Below are positions 48,246-58,436 of a stretch of 64,000 bases of DNA, piece after piece. Where the stretch lies: NCBI GenBank assembly GCA_014529385.2, contig CM043945.1, forward strand, positions 2,950,312 through 3,014,311, given 5' to 3'. Both the position numbers and the translations under genes were made by a program. Under the pieces are notes generated by a model. It had not been told where the DNA came from, did not search any database, and saw nothing but the letters and a program-made list of their open reading frames with translations. Source of the DNA: Adiantum capillus-veneris. Taxonomy: Eukaryota > Streptophyta > Polypodiopsida > Polypodiales > Pteridaceae. How positions within the stretch are numbered: the first letter of the stretch is position 1; the number at the start of each line of letters is the position of its first letter.

Positions 48246-51200
48246 TCATACCGTTTGAAATGAGCTTGTCACCCTTTGAAACCAATTGTTCCAGTTGGTA
48301 ATAGGTGAGGATTTTTGCCAGTAGTTTTCTATTACCCTAGGTGCCTCGTCAAGTTGCAAGGGTGGTAAGGTACTCTCCCAGGATCGAACTTGAAGTGGTT
48401 CATCAGGTGATTCTTGAACACTGGGAGGTGTGGATTCTTTTGTAGCTTCATGGAGGTCCACTACTATAGATGGAGGCTGTGTAGAAGCTTTTACCTCTAT
48501 GGATGTATTACATGAGGAGCTAGAATCTTCATGGGACTCCCCCCTTCCTGAGCTAGGTGGAACAAATCGTTCTTTCTTTGGTACCCAAACTAGCTCGGGA
48601 GCGGGTGTGTAGCATTCTGTGATTTTTTCCTTTCCACGATCATTGATTCGTTTTGGAGCTACGGATTGGGCTCACTTGGGTCAGGTGATAGGTAAGAGCA
48701 CAATCTACGTTTTGGCACCCAGATTTGATCATTTCCTTGATAGTAGCCTTGGGCTTCCAATAGTCGTTTAGGGATCCATCGCAACATTTTCTTACTTTTC
48801 TTGGAGCGAGTGGTACGTTTCTTACAAGGCTTCTGTTTTTTAGCACTAGCTATGGTCACTAAAGAAGCTTTAGGGACCCACTTGTATGTTTTCTTCGTTA
48901 CATTAGGATGAGTCTTGTCGGAAGCGATATGCATTGCTTGTAGCATATTTAAGGGTATAGGCATTTCATCCCCCTCAGGTGTTACCCAGGTCGTCCCCCT
49001 ATTTCCCCAAGTGTCTATGGTTGATGCTAGGTGGACCCAATCCACATTGTCCGATTCAGTCATCCCAGGTAGGATATCCATATAAGGAGAATCTTGGCCA
49101 ATGTCTGTATCCTTCTTACAAGTGTAACAATATTGTAGTGGGGCCGAGTGAACTGTGGTGTCAGAGCGATGATCAATAATGGTTTTACTCCCTAAGGGGT
49201 GTACCTTACCAGTCACCAAATCCACTCTAAGGACAGAGTCTTGGAATTGCAAATAGACATGATTTTTAGACCAATCATGAACCATTTGTGCTTCCCTCAT
49301 GAATGGTCGTCCTAAAATCATTTCATATGACATAAGGTGTTTAGAGAAATCCATTACAATGAACGTATGTCGTACCTTGTGTCCTAGAACTTTGATCTTA
49401 AGATCCTTGAGCATCCCCATAGGTTTGGCTATGGTACCATTTGCCATCTTTACCACAATGTTAGTAACACTGAGGCGGGGTTTTCCCATGGATTCCCAAC
49501 AATCTTTTGTAACGATGCTAACTCCCGCACCACCATCAAGAATTCCCTTTATAGTTAATCCCTTGGTAGTGATGGGTAGGGTCGCATTAGACTCGTCGCC
49601 TTCAAAATACTGCCCTAATTCGTTAATGGGTACCTCGATCACAGACTCCGGACATCGTGTCCATCTAAAGTCAAGTGTTGCACATGATTTTCCTCATCAA
49701 TTCAAAATCGAGTCAGGCCTATTTGGTTGGCCGCAAAACGAGCGGCCTATCCCGTTGCGTAGCGGTACTTTGTCTCCGTTAAGGAATGCTCGAGTGCAAG
49801 GAATAACTCAGGATCTCCATACAGCTTTGCTATGATCGTGGTTCGGACCTCAGAAGACATGAAGTCCACTAGTTTGGCAACATTCATTGGCATTTTGCAG
49901 GGTGTAGGTCCTTGACTAGGAACTGGTGAGGATGGAATCTCATATTCCTCAATGGGATCAGGTATTCCTTCGTTAAACATCCTTTCCAACAAGAAAGGTG
50001 TATGCTCACTTTCTGATGTCCGTCCTCACTCCCTTCTTGGATGATACTAGATATGGCTAACGGTCTATGGTTCATGTGGGGTGGATGAACTTGCGTGGGA
50101 AACACTGTGTCATGAATTTTGACCTGCATGGGTTCTGGTTCTAGTTTCCTTTGAGTCTCCTCCACTAAACCTCTTAGATGTTTCACCTGCTCAATCTCGT
50201 CTACTGGGTTTGGGTACGTCCCAATCTTCTTTTTACGATTCTTCCCTTTTTGCCCTGCGGTTTATCTGGGGGTCTTGGATTGGATTGGAAACACTTGTGG
50301 TGTTTTCAGAGGCTCTTTATGATTTTCTCTTATTCGGTTTTCATTTGGTCCATGTTACGGTTTTCTTTGTCGGTCTTTCTCTTTGTGGTATTGGTTCTAG
50401 TCTCCATTGTCTCGACTGAATCTGAATCATCCTCGAGGTCATTCATATACACGGGTCATCTCCTGTTCCTATGTTTGTTTTGGAACTTGGCTTTGAATTT
50501 TCCGTATTCTGCGACTTCTTCCTTCGTGTCTTCTTTTTCTTTGCTTGGATAACTGACGCGGTATCTCTCTCTTCGAGGATATGGCCTGGCCCTTGAAGCA
50601 TGGACCGTGTAATCGCATAAGGGGTGCGACGGGTGGTATTGGCGATGTCACACTAGCAATTTCGACCAAATTCAGGGGTGTGATTTTAGGCGCATTTGGG
50701 TTATAGGGCATTGGGCAATCAAGTGATCTATGCCACAACGATTACATGTGAGTATTGGCATTGCAGACGTGCTCCCTTGATTCATTTGCATCTGTGTAGC
50801 ATTCTTTTGCAGCCTAATAGGGCACTCCGCTGCCCGATGTGGTCCACCACACTCGTAGCATTGAAGAGGTGGCCTCCTAGCCTGGGTGTTGATATTTTGA
50901 CCTCTGGATGCGACAGCAGCAGCTTGATAAACCGGCTTGACTTGCCCCAACAATCTTCCATGTAGTATATAGGACACTCTTCCAATGTATCAAGTCCGTA
51001 GGCAATACTAGTGTCTATTTCCTCCTCACAGCCATCTGCATAAGCATTTGATGGCTCGCAACCCACTTGGTTCATAGGGGCGACTCTTGGATGCGGGGGC
51101 TGCGGTCTAGCACAGGAGGTGGTAGCGGTGTAGCTTGTACAACATTTTGAGATCTAGGGACCATGTGTTGCGGTAGTTGCTCAACAGGTAGAGTAGGCAT

Positions 51201-53431
51201 CAATACAGGAGCTCGAGGCGCATCCGTCCAGGCTACAGGTGGTCTATTTGCCATCATACGTTTGATCATTAAACAATCCTTAGCTTGGTGACCATACCTA
51301 CCACATGCGTTGCAAGTTCCATTAAATTTTACTCTAAACGTAGGGCACTCACTAGTGCTATGTGGACCTAAGCAAATGGAACACCATTGTTGCTCCCTTC
51401 TTGGATACATGTGACTATTTTGAGGGGGTCGATTATCCTTAAGAGACTCTTGGATTGCCTTGGTGAGGTCTATCAAGAATGTCTCAAATACCTTTGGCTC
51501 ATTGGCAATGGGCTTTGCAGTCATGGGTTCATACTCAATGGCTTGTGAGCTAGTGGATCTCGTGTCAGTAGACACCCTCATGCCTGCTATCATCAAGTTG
51601 TCCTCTAATTGGATTGCATTGGCAGTGACATCTTCCCAGGTTGTGATACCTCTAATCACTAGTCCATTATAGATTCCTTCATTCCTCAACCTCGAATGAA
51701 TCGATCAAGCAGTTGGTTATTGTTGAAGCGCTCATTTACAGGGCAGCGAGAGTTTAAGTGCTTTAGACAACTAATGAAGTCCCTTACTGACTCTCCTTCC
51801 TTACGTTCGGCCTTCTGTAGCTGAGATGCTACACCCAAAGCACACCTTCTCGTATGTACTCCTTTAGAATCAAACCTTCGAAGGGTAGGGTAGATTTTTT
51901 CTCGTCCACCCTTAGGGTCCTATACCAATCTCTAGCCTTCCCACTTAATGTCAAGCTTAAGGCATTGCACTTATGTAGTTCGTTGCGTTCCCCTAAGGAA
52001 TCACATACTTGTTCAAACACTTCAATGTGTTTCCTAGCATCTTCATCCCATTGAATTTTTGCGTGAGTTTGGCAATTTGTACTGCCTTACTTCTAGGCTC
52101 TCTATCAGATGCATGACGCATATTTCCGCGATATATCGACCTATGGTTTGAGCAAACGCTGCCAAGTCACCTATGTGAGGAGGTAGGGCCGGTGGAGGTA
52201 CTCTTGGAATCATATGTGGGAGAGGAAGGGTACCGGTCTTGGCATATGTATAGATGATGCAGGATATGGAACATAACCGGGCATAGGTCCACTCGGATAA
52301 GAGCTAGGGAGCGGCACTCGAGGAGCATAAGCAAGTGGTACAATTGGAGGTGTGGGGGCCATGTGTGCATAAGGGGCTAGAGGCACATACGGTCGAGGCC
52401 CCATATTAGGTACTACAACACTAGGTAGTGGCACTGCGCTAACCGTAGATGTCATCGGTACATTCTCTGTTAGGCTTATCCCTAGAGTGAGCACTGTGTT
52501 TTCCTTGATAGAGGGTTGAGCCAAGTTAGGGAAGCTAAAGTTTTCGCTCGGAGGCTCAGATTGCATAGAGACCCCAGGTGAAATGACGTAAGATGGGTCC
52601 ATGGGGCTCATTAGAGGAGTCTCCATTTGTGATAGAGTAGGCTGTTGAGCCTTGCTCGTATCCAGAAATCTCATGGGGCCAGTTGAGAGTATATTTACCC
52701 TCGGTTTTGCCTTTCTGATTGAATAATGCCATGGATAACATTACAGATCATTTTCTGTTGATCTTCGATGCTCGTGGCACTAGAGGTGGATTGTACAATC
52801 TCTATCCATCCTACATGGTAGGCGTGGCCAGAGTGTAGATCCGTCAACACCTCAGTGTGGAGGTCGTATGTCCAATGATCATTAATGAACAATCCTTCTA
52901 GAGTCGACGTGTTAATGGTTTCTTGTGAGGTAGAAGCAATGTTGCTCCCCGTGGTTTTACTTGTCACCAACGGTACTCTAGAGGGAACTTCTGAAGGAGG
53001 CAGCTCAACAGGGCCTTCTTGGTAAGAAGTTGGCAGGATATCCACATGGACACTCTTTGGGGGTGTGGGGTCCACGTGCGATGTGAAAGGAGAGTCCACT
53101 TCCCACCCCCTTCGTGTGCTTCATTTGCATCAGGTTCCGAGCGAGTAGCTCTACCTAATGTTTCCATGAAATGGCTAAACATACTAGTACTAGGCTGTGG
53201 AGCTTCGGGAGGTGCATGGCTTTCTCTCTCAGTGTTTTGGGTAGGGTATGCTTCCATGATTTCTGAGTCGGAGGAGGAATCACTAGCGGCTATTTTAGGG
53301 TCTTGGGTGGTGCTACCTTGTGTCCCCGCTGAGGGTCTAGAGCTTATCGTGGATGGGTAATGGGTGTCCGTATGAACAGAGGCACCCTCAATATGCTCGT
53401 GTTCTAGCACCCGCCCAGAGCGTAAGTGCAT
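48246..53431 (-). pseudogene. Gypsy-type gag-protease polyprotein with frameshifts
   Basis: Minus strand from ATG 53431 (MHLRSGRVLEHEH). A long Pro/Ser-rich N-terminal part runs to about 52100. The capsid-like core is near 52020-51690 (LTLSGKARDWYRTLR). Four zinc-knuckle-like clusters follow: CSICLGPHSTSEC, CNACGRYGHQAKDC, CYECGGPHRAAEC and CNRCGIDHLIAQC (51400-50700). The aspartic protease at 49642-48900 has ILDGGAGVSIVTKDC and MILGRPFMREAQMVHDW. The C-terminal tail carries four WVPK/WIPK motifs. Several single-base frame changes (for example near 53100, 51075, 49990, 48660) and stops split the frame, although the LTRs look young. It may be a mobilised defective copy, or the sequence may contain indel errors. 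Confidence 0.82.
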
Positions 53432-54440
53432 GTGCTTTTGATACCCTAAGGTGTCAAAAAGCTGCTCTAGGAGGTCTTGTGACTAGTTTTTAGCGTGTTT
53501 TTTGTTTGTTTTTTTGCTAGATTTTTTAGAGCGTGTCGTGGAATGGGCCGTGTGATAGCTCGAAACGAGCGTATCGGTCAGAGGGTCGTGCCATGCTTTA
53601 CAGCCCTCCGTTTGGTCACTCTATGCCCTCGGAATCCCTAAAACTGTCAATTTCCAGTAGGGAACTAAGCCCAAACTAGAAAGTCTAAGGGTGCAAGTGG
53701 GAAGAGAAAGGAGGAGAGTGGAGGACTTGTCCCACATGCTCTCATTCTCTCTTGAGGGAGTAGGTTATATATATAAGAGTGAGTCTAGTATATATCATAG
53801 GACTGAGGCCTGGGCCTGGGCTTGGGGAAATGATCCCGATCCCGATCTATCTTTTATACCAACCAACCCATCCGTTTTAAGAGTCACGTTTTTTATTTTC
53901 GAAAAATTTAGCCGTCCGCTCGCTCGCGTTTTTATTTTTCGATTTTATTTTTTTTTAAATATTTTTTTTCAAATTTTTTTTTCCAAAAAAAACTTCTTTT
54001 TTTTTTTGATGCAGAAAATACAGAAATTGAAAACGCAGAAATTGAAAATGCAGAAATGCAGAAAATTGAAAAAACGCAGAATTGCAGAAAATTGCAGAAA
54101 TTGAAAATGCAGAAAATTGAAAAACGCAGAAATTGAAAATGCAGAAATGCAAAAAATTGAAAAAACGCAGAATTGCAGAAAATTGCAGAAATTGAAAATG
54201 CAGAAATGCAGAAAATTTAAAAACGCAGAAATGCAGAAAATTGCAGAAATTGAAAACGCCGAACTTGAAAATGCAAAAAATTGCAGAAATTGAAAAAACG
54301 CAGACAATAGCAGAAATTGAAACTTGACAGCAAATGCAGAAAACGCAAAAAACAGAAATCTCCACGCACTCCTTCCTGCCTTTCCTATGATAGAAATTGC
54401 ACCACAAGGAAGGTAAAGTGCTAACCGAGCTTAGTGTAGG
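53432..54440 (-). repeat. Leader of the gag-protease element with A-rich minisatellite
   Basis: Between primer site and gag. From about 54010 to 54330 short units of 10-16 bp (GCAGAAATTGAAAA, GCAGAAAATTGAAAAACGCA) recur many times. Frames through it (FCIFNFCVF type) are low-complexity artefacts. T and A homopolymers lie at 53940-54010. Confidence 0.85.
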
Positions 54441-54446
54441 GCATAT

Positions 54447-54462
54447 CCCGGCAACGGCGCCA
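54447..54462 (-). promoter_or_regulatory. Primer binding site for tRNA-Asp
   Basis: Minus strand TGGCGCCGTTGCCGGG, five bases inside the 5' LTR end. This is the usual tRNA-Asp primer site of plant gypsy-type elements. Confidence 0.9.
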
Positions 54463-54466
54463 AAAA

Positions 54467-54717
54467 TGTGCGCTCCTTGCCGCACTGTCGAAGCAAGGGA
54501 CTTGCCAATACACCGTGTGCGAGCCACAAACGGCTCCAAGCACACAACAAGCCTAAACTAGCAAGCTCAAGGAAACAAAGGGTGTGTCACTCACCACTCT
54601 ACGCTCGCCTTCGTGGTGGATTCCTCGCCGCAATGAAGAAGAAGCTGCAGTCGTGCCGCGCTCAACCGCCTCGCTGCCGCCGTGCCTTCGTAATGCTCGA
54701 TCGCACACACACTCTCC

Positions 54718-54755
<38 letters not shown>

Positions 54756-55053
54756 AGGAGGTGAAGAAGAAGAAGAAGATGGAGATGGAGCAAGAGCACT
54801 CTTCTATTGCACAAATGAGAGAATGAGTAAAAATTAGGTTTAGTTGGCTTTTATAGGAGCTCACCCCATTCACACTTGGGCGCCCATGCTTAGCCAACTA
54901 ACCCCTTGAATGTCCAAGTTAAAGTGCGCCTCTCATCGACGATCACTCTTACCCTTTTCCTATTGGTCCGACAAGCCTGGTACCTGTCTCTACCAAATAC
55001 ATAATACGCGTCCATCGTAGGTGATGGGTGTCCGTGAGCCGTGAGGGTTAACA
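54467..55053 (-). repeat. 5' LTR of the gag-protease element
   Basis: 587 bp, minus strand TGTTAACCCTCACGGCTCAC to GCGCACA. Matches 46066-46647 with few differences, mainly an extra C near the end and GAAGAA repeat-length change. Confidence 0.93.
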
Positions 55054-55800
55054 CTTCCCTTGGATTATTAGTTTGAAGACTCATTATATATACTTGCTTA
55101 AATCTATATAATTACTCATTAGTTAGGTTACAAGTGGGTATGTAATTTGTTAGCCTCAAGGGACTTTGAATATTGAATAGTAAGAAAGTCAACTGCTTGC
55201 TGGTTTGAAGATCTTTTGCTTATCTAAACTAGACTCTAACTCAATAATAAGTTTCATAAGTTCCACGAATTGTCCTATCTAGGCTCCAAAAGAGTCTTAA
55301 TTGGTTTGTGCTAGATTCTAACTTCCTTGATGGGGTAGAATCCTAGAAAAATGAGGCACTATAAGTTTTACCTTAGCTCAAATGGATTTTTCACTTAAAC
55401 TCGACTGCAATTTGGCTATCTAGTCTTTGTCCGATGGAGTTTAACACTAGATACATAGTAGTGATATTTAAGCTTCATGACTCTTCACTTGATCGAGATA
55501 TGAGACCATACTTTCAAGGTCACCACTTGTCTTACCTAAAGACCAATGTGAGACATGGGAGCAAGAAAGCCATCCGATATTGTTTTAAGGACTATTACAT
55601 AGGCAATCAATAACTTAAGTAAAGCAAAAAGACTTGGATCTTTCACAATTAATAACTTAAGTAAATCCAAAAAGACTTGGATCTTTGACAATTTTTTTCA
55701 AACTAAAAAAGCACAATCTCATGCTAACAAAACTATAAATCACAATTGAAAGGTTTGAACAAGAAAAAGATCAACAATCTTAATAAGAAGGATACTTTTC
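55054..55800. other. AT-rich spacer, no gene seen
   Basis: The beginning matches the satellite-block relative near 40140 (TAGTTTGAAGACTCA...TATATATACTT). The phrase AATAACTTAAGTAAA occurs twice near 55605-55665. No coding frame. Confidence 0.45.
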
Positions 55801-55944
55801 ATTTCATTTGATGATTACAAACTAAAATAAAGTCTCTCAAGAAATTGATAAACAAAAAATGTAGGTGACTGCTTCATTATTTTGAGCAAAAATATCAAAA
55901 TCTCTATTGATTGAGCTCCATCTAGTAGTATCCTTTGTAAGATC
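55801..55944 (-). other. Possible 3' UTR exon of the FCP1-like transcript
   Basis: A strong acceptor (CTTCTTGCAG) lies before 55944 on the minus strand, and a donor-like AAG|GTACTAG immediately follows the stop of the FCP1-like frame at 56039. Together they could remove an intron of about 90 nt in the 3' UTR. The far end is not defined. A short frame (DLTKDTTRWSSINRDFDIFA) could be coding in another splice form. Confidence 0.35.
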
Positions 55945-56038
55945 CTGCAAGAAGGAATAAAAAGAAAGATTTGTTAGATACCATGCACATGAGTGTTCAA
56001 GCATGTGTATCAAGAATATATGACATGTCACTAGTACC

Positions 56039-57237
56039 TTAGGGTTGCTTTCTATCCAGCCTTAGAAGATTGTTCTCAGCTTTCACCTTATTTATATAAG
56101 CCTTTGCTGTGGTTGCCTTCAAAACTCCTTTTGTGTTACAACCCAATTGCCTAGCTAAAGTGGTCAATTGTGACGCCTTCATGCTTTCAATGGGTGTACG
56201 CTCCTTTGCCAAGATCTCTTGTATTTGGGCTCTTCTCATTTCATTGCGGTGGCTTGTGTCACTTGCATCTTCAATGATAGTTTCATCTCTGTCACCTTTT
56301 GCAGGTGGTATTCTTCTTGTAAAGAACACCTTAGCTGACCAAACATCATTTTTCTGCTTCCAATACTCCATGATTTGTTTGTATTCACTATCATTTGTCA
56401 CTATAGGTTGTCCATAACGATTAGAAGCAATTAAATCACGCACATCCCTTCTCTCATCAAGCTGAATCAAGTATGGCAGTAGCTCCTCCAAGAGCATATT
56501 GTCAACCATCTTCTCAGCATCAAATTGTGGTGGAAAAATGCAATTGTTTGCTGGTGAAATACATCCCTTGTAAGGAGAGTCATCAATAAGCACTGTTCTT
56601 TGTGGATCACATTCAAACCCCATGGCAATTTTGGCTAGAGGCTTGAACATTGCCTCAACGTTTGGATTGTCGGGTCTAAACAATTTTTGAGTTTGAGCGG
56701 TGTAGCAAACATCTTGCGACCAAATTGCAAAGAAAGGCAATGTATCCTCAGCTAAGTTGTTTAGTGCTGCAAGGATTTGATACACATTATTCCTAGTAGC
56801 TGTCGACCAAATTGCAACATTAAACCTTTGTAAAATAGTCTTCAAGAATTGGATGCAACCTGGCCTGAGTATAATATATCTTTTTGAATCCATTTGCACT
56901 GAGTTGTGGTGTGAGGATGGTTGAGGGGAACGTTTCAACAATAGACCATTTAAATCCAATATAATTGTAAGCATGGATTTCTCAACATCTACGCTACATG
57001 ACGTAGTACCAATTGGCAATAGCTCGTGAGTGGACTTTTCAGTCTCTTTTGATGTATGTTGCATTTTTGAAGCATCGATTTCTTGGTTCTCATTATTGGA
57101 AGCTTGCTCAAGTTGCACAACACTAGACTCTAGTATAGAAATATCATCCATCTTGGGCACTTTAGAAACCATAGAATCTATGGATTCTATAGTTGTTGAC
57201 TGAACCATAGGAGCATTATCCATCCCAGTTTGTGAAT
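56039..57237 (-). CDS. Terminal exon, FCP1/NIF-like HAD phosphatase domain
   Basis: The exon starts after acceptor GTGTTTTCTTAG in phase 1 and runs intact for about 399 codons to TAA 56041-56039. Residues 1-100 form a Ser/Glu-rich linker. The HAD domain follows: motif I TIILDLNGLLLKR, then YIILRPGCIQFLKTIL, IWSTATRNN, and motif IV TVLIDDSPYKGC. The second catalytic Asp of DxD is Asn, as in a plant group of FCP1-like proteins with the DLNG form. A C-terminal basic region with SQLTTLARQLGCNTKGVLKA looks SAP-like (DNA-binding helix pair), as inference. It lies 643 bp below the SET exon stop. The phase-1 start can join the methylase-like exon donor to give a His codon, so it may be an alternative last exon. 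Confidence 0.72.
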
Positions 57238-57879
57238 CTAAGAAAACACACACACAAATGGTATCTCAAAACCACTAGAATTTTATTCACCATATTTATA
57301 TGTAGAACTCCTAGTAAGAAATTTATTTAAGGTAAAGTCGTTGTTAGAATCCTTGCAACCATTTTCAGCATTCGTACACCAAACACCACTTGTCTAAAAT
57401 ACAATCTACTAACTCAACATTTTCCATCCTACACTTTATTAAAGATGAGTACTTAAAGTGAAAACTAAAAGCCACCCTTGTTGAGGAAACATGGATACAA
57501 GGTCCACCAAATGTCCAACCTAGACTACAAGAAAATAATTAGAGATTTGGCTTAGATTTGGATTCAAAGGCCACCACTTATTCAAGTAAGATAACTCCAC
57601 TTGTTTAAGACAGTAATGTTTGAAGCCCCACCACTTGTCCAACCTAGACATTGATTAAATTTTGGTAAGATTTATCACAAATCTAGAGTAGAATCAAGAT
57701 TCTATGGCCAAGGTAGTCAAATATGTTAGACAACACACAAAGCATAAGAGCACTCTAGATTCTCGTTGAGCATAAACTAAACAATAATCAAATGTTATAT
57801 TCACTTGAGATTTCATCCATGAAAAATGAAAATGATGCATGTACTTGAGATTTCCATCCATGTACAATACTTTACAATG
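57238..57879. repeat. Spacer between SET and FCP1-like exons with reversed satellite
   Basis: Contains three satellite cores in minus orientation (near 57500, 57570 and 57630: CCACCACTTGTCCAACCTAG) and several AATAAA signals on the minus strand (for example near 57281, 57327 and 57433) that could end the SET transcript. I see no promoter or first exon for a separate FCP1 gene. Confidence 0.6.
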
Positions 57880-58436
57880 TCAAGTAAAGTTATAGTCAGC
57901 AAACAACTCTTCTCCTGCTTCAACTTGACAAATAGTCTCAATGCATACATGGCCATATTCTTCTGACTTGATGTGTGAAGAGGTGCATTTATGCCAAGGT
58001 GGCAAATTTGGATCAAATGTATAGCGTACGTTGGGACAGACATTTGTACTGTGAGAACTATTTATATAGCCCGACACGTTTCCTTCTTCTACACAACCAA
58101 TAATGTATGATTGATCTTCCTCTTCTTCTATGTTTGGATCCTCTAGAAGAGAATATTTATAAGCTCTTGGAAATATTTTGCATATCTTTTTCCAGTCTTG
58201 AAATCTATACTTATGCCCTCCATAGTTTAGAATAGTCAAACCACTTTCCAGGGTAGTATGCACAAATAGCCCATAACCAGCTCCTTCAATACATGAAAGT
58301 CGCACTTCAAAATCCACACCGTTAATATGGAAAATTACATCTTTGGGAATAGGAAAAGTTGGTGTCCCAAAAGGATCTTCATGCCAATCATAGTGTGAAA
58401 TACATCTAGTTTTTATATCACTTAACTCCTTTGTGT
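57880..58436 (-). CDS. Terminal exon, SET-domain
   Basis: The exon starts after a strong acceptor (CTTCTTTTTGCAG) at 58436 in phase 1. It joins the donor at 61032 in frame, giving ...EMET-H-TKELSDIK... It ends in TGA 57882-57880. About 185 residues. The SET motifs seen are CIEGAGYGLFVHTTL (the GxG region), YINSSHSTNVCPNVRY (the NHSxxPN-like pseudoknot strand) and EELFADYNF with the expected catalytic Tyr. SET enzymes transfer methyl from S-adenosylmethionine to lysine in histones and other proteins. No pre-SET or post-SET Cys cluster is visible. The NHS motif is altered to SHS, so activity is plausible but not certain. It is the nearest of three possible C-terminal modules. Confidence 0.8.

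Larger units (their letters stand above)
46066..55053 (-). mobile_element. Complete, young gag-protease LTR element without RT
   Basis: Two LTRs of 582 and 587 bp, a tRNA-Asp primer site, a purine tract and a gag-protease coding region make an 8,988-bp element on the minus strand. CTTCC lies beside each end (46060-46064 and 55054-55058; one extra T at the left). The target was a satellite block: the sequence joined across the insertion matches an uninterrupted paralogue near 40130-40190 (CTTCCCTTGGTTTACTAGTT). No RT, RNase H or integrase is seen, so it must move with help, as TR-GAG type elements do. The LTRs differ at about a dozen sites by eye, so it is the youngest large insertion here. 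Confidence 0.9.

Noticed and set aside
49299-49835. Plus-strand frame of 178 codons
   Set aside because: Overlaps the protease domain on the other strand, which has clear motifs.
50178-50552. Plus-strand hydrophobic frame that looks like a membrane protein
   Set aside because: Antisense of the gag-protease coding region. Hydrophobicity comes from reverse reading of Lys/Glu-rich codons.
53955-54545. Phe/Cys/Ile-rich minus-strand frame
   Set aside because: Translation of the A-rich minisatellite in the LTR element leader.
56039-57253. Start of the FCP1-like frame at 57253 as a stand-alone gene
   Set aside because: The codons above 57237 lie in a CA-rich polypyrimidine tract that reads as an intron end. 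The acceptor at 57238 explains the frame better. A later in-frame Met (MDNAPMVQS) remains possible.
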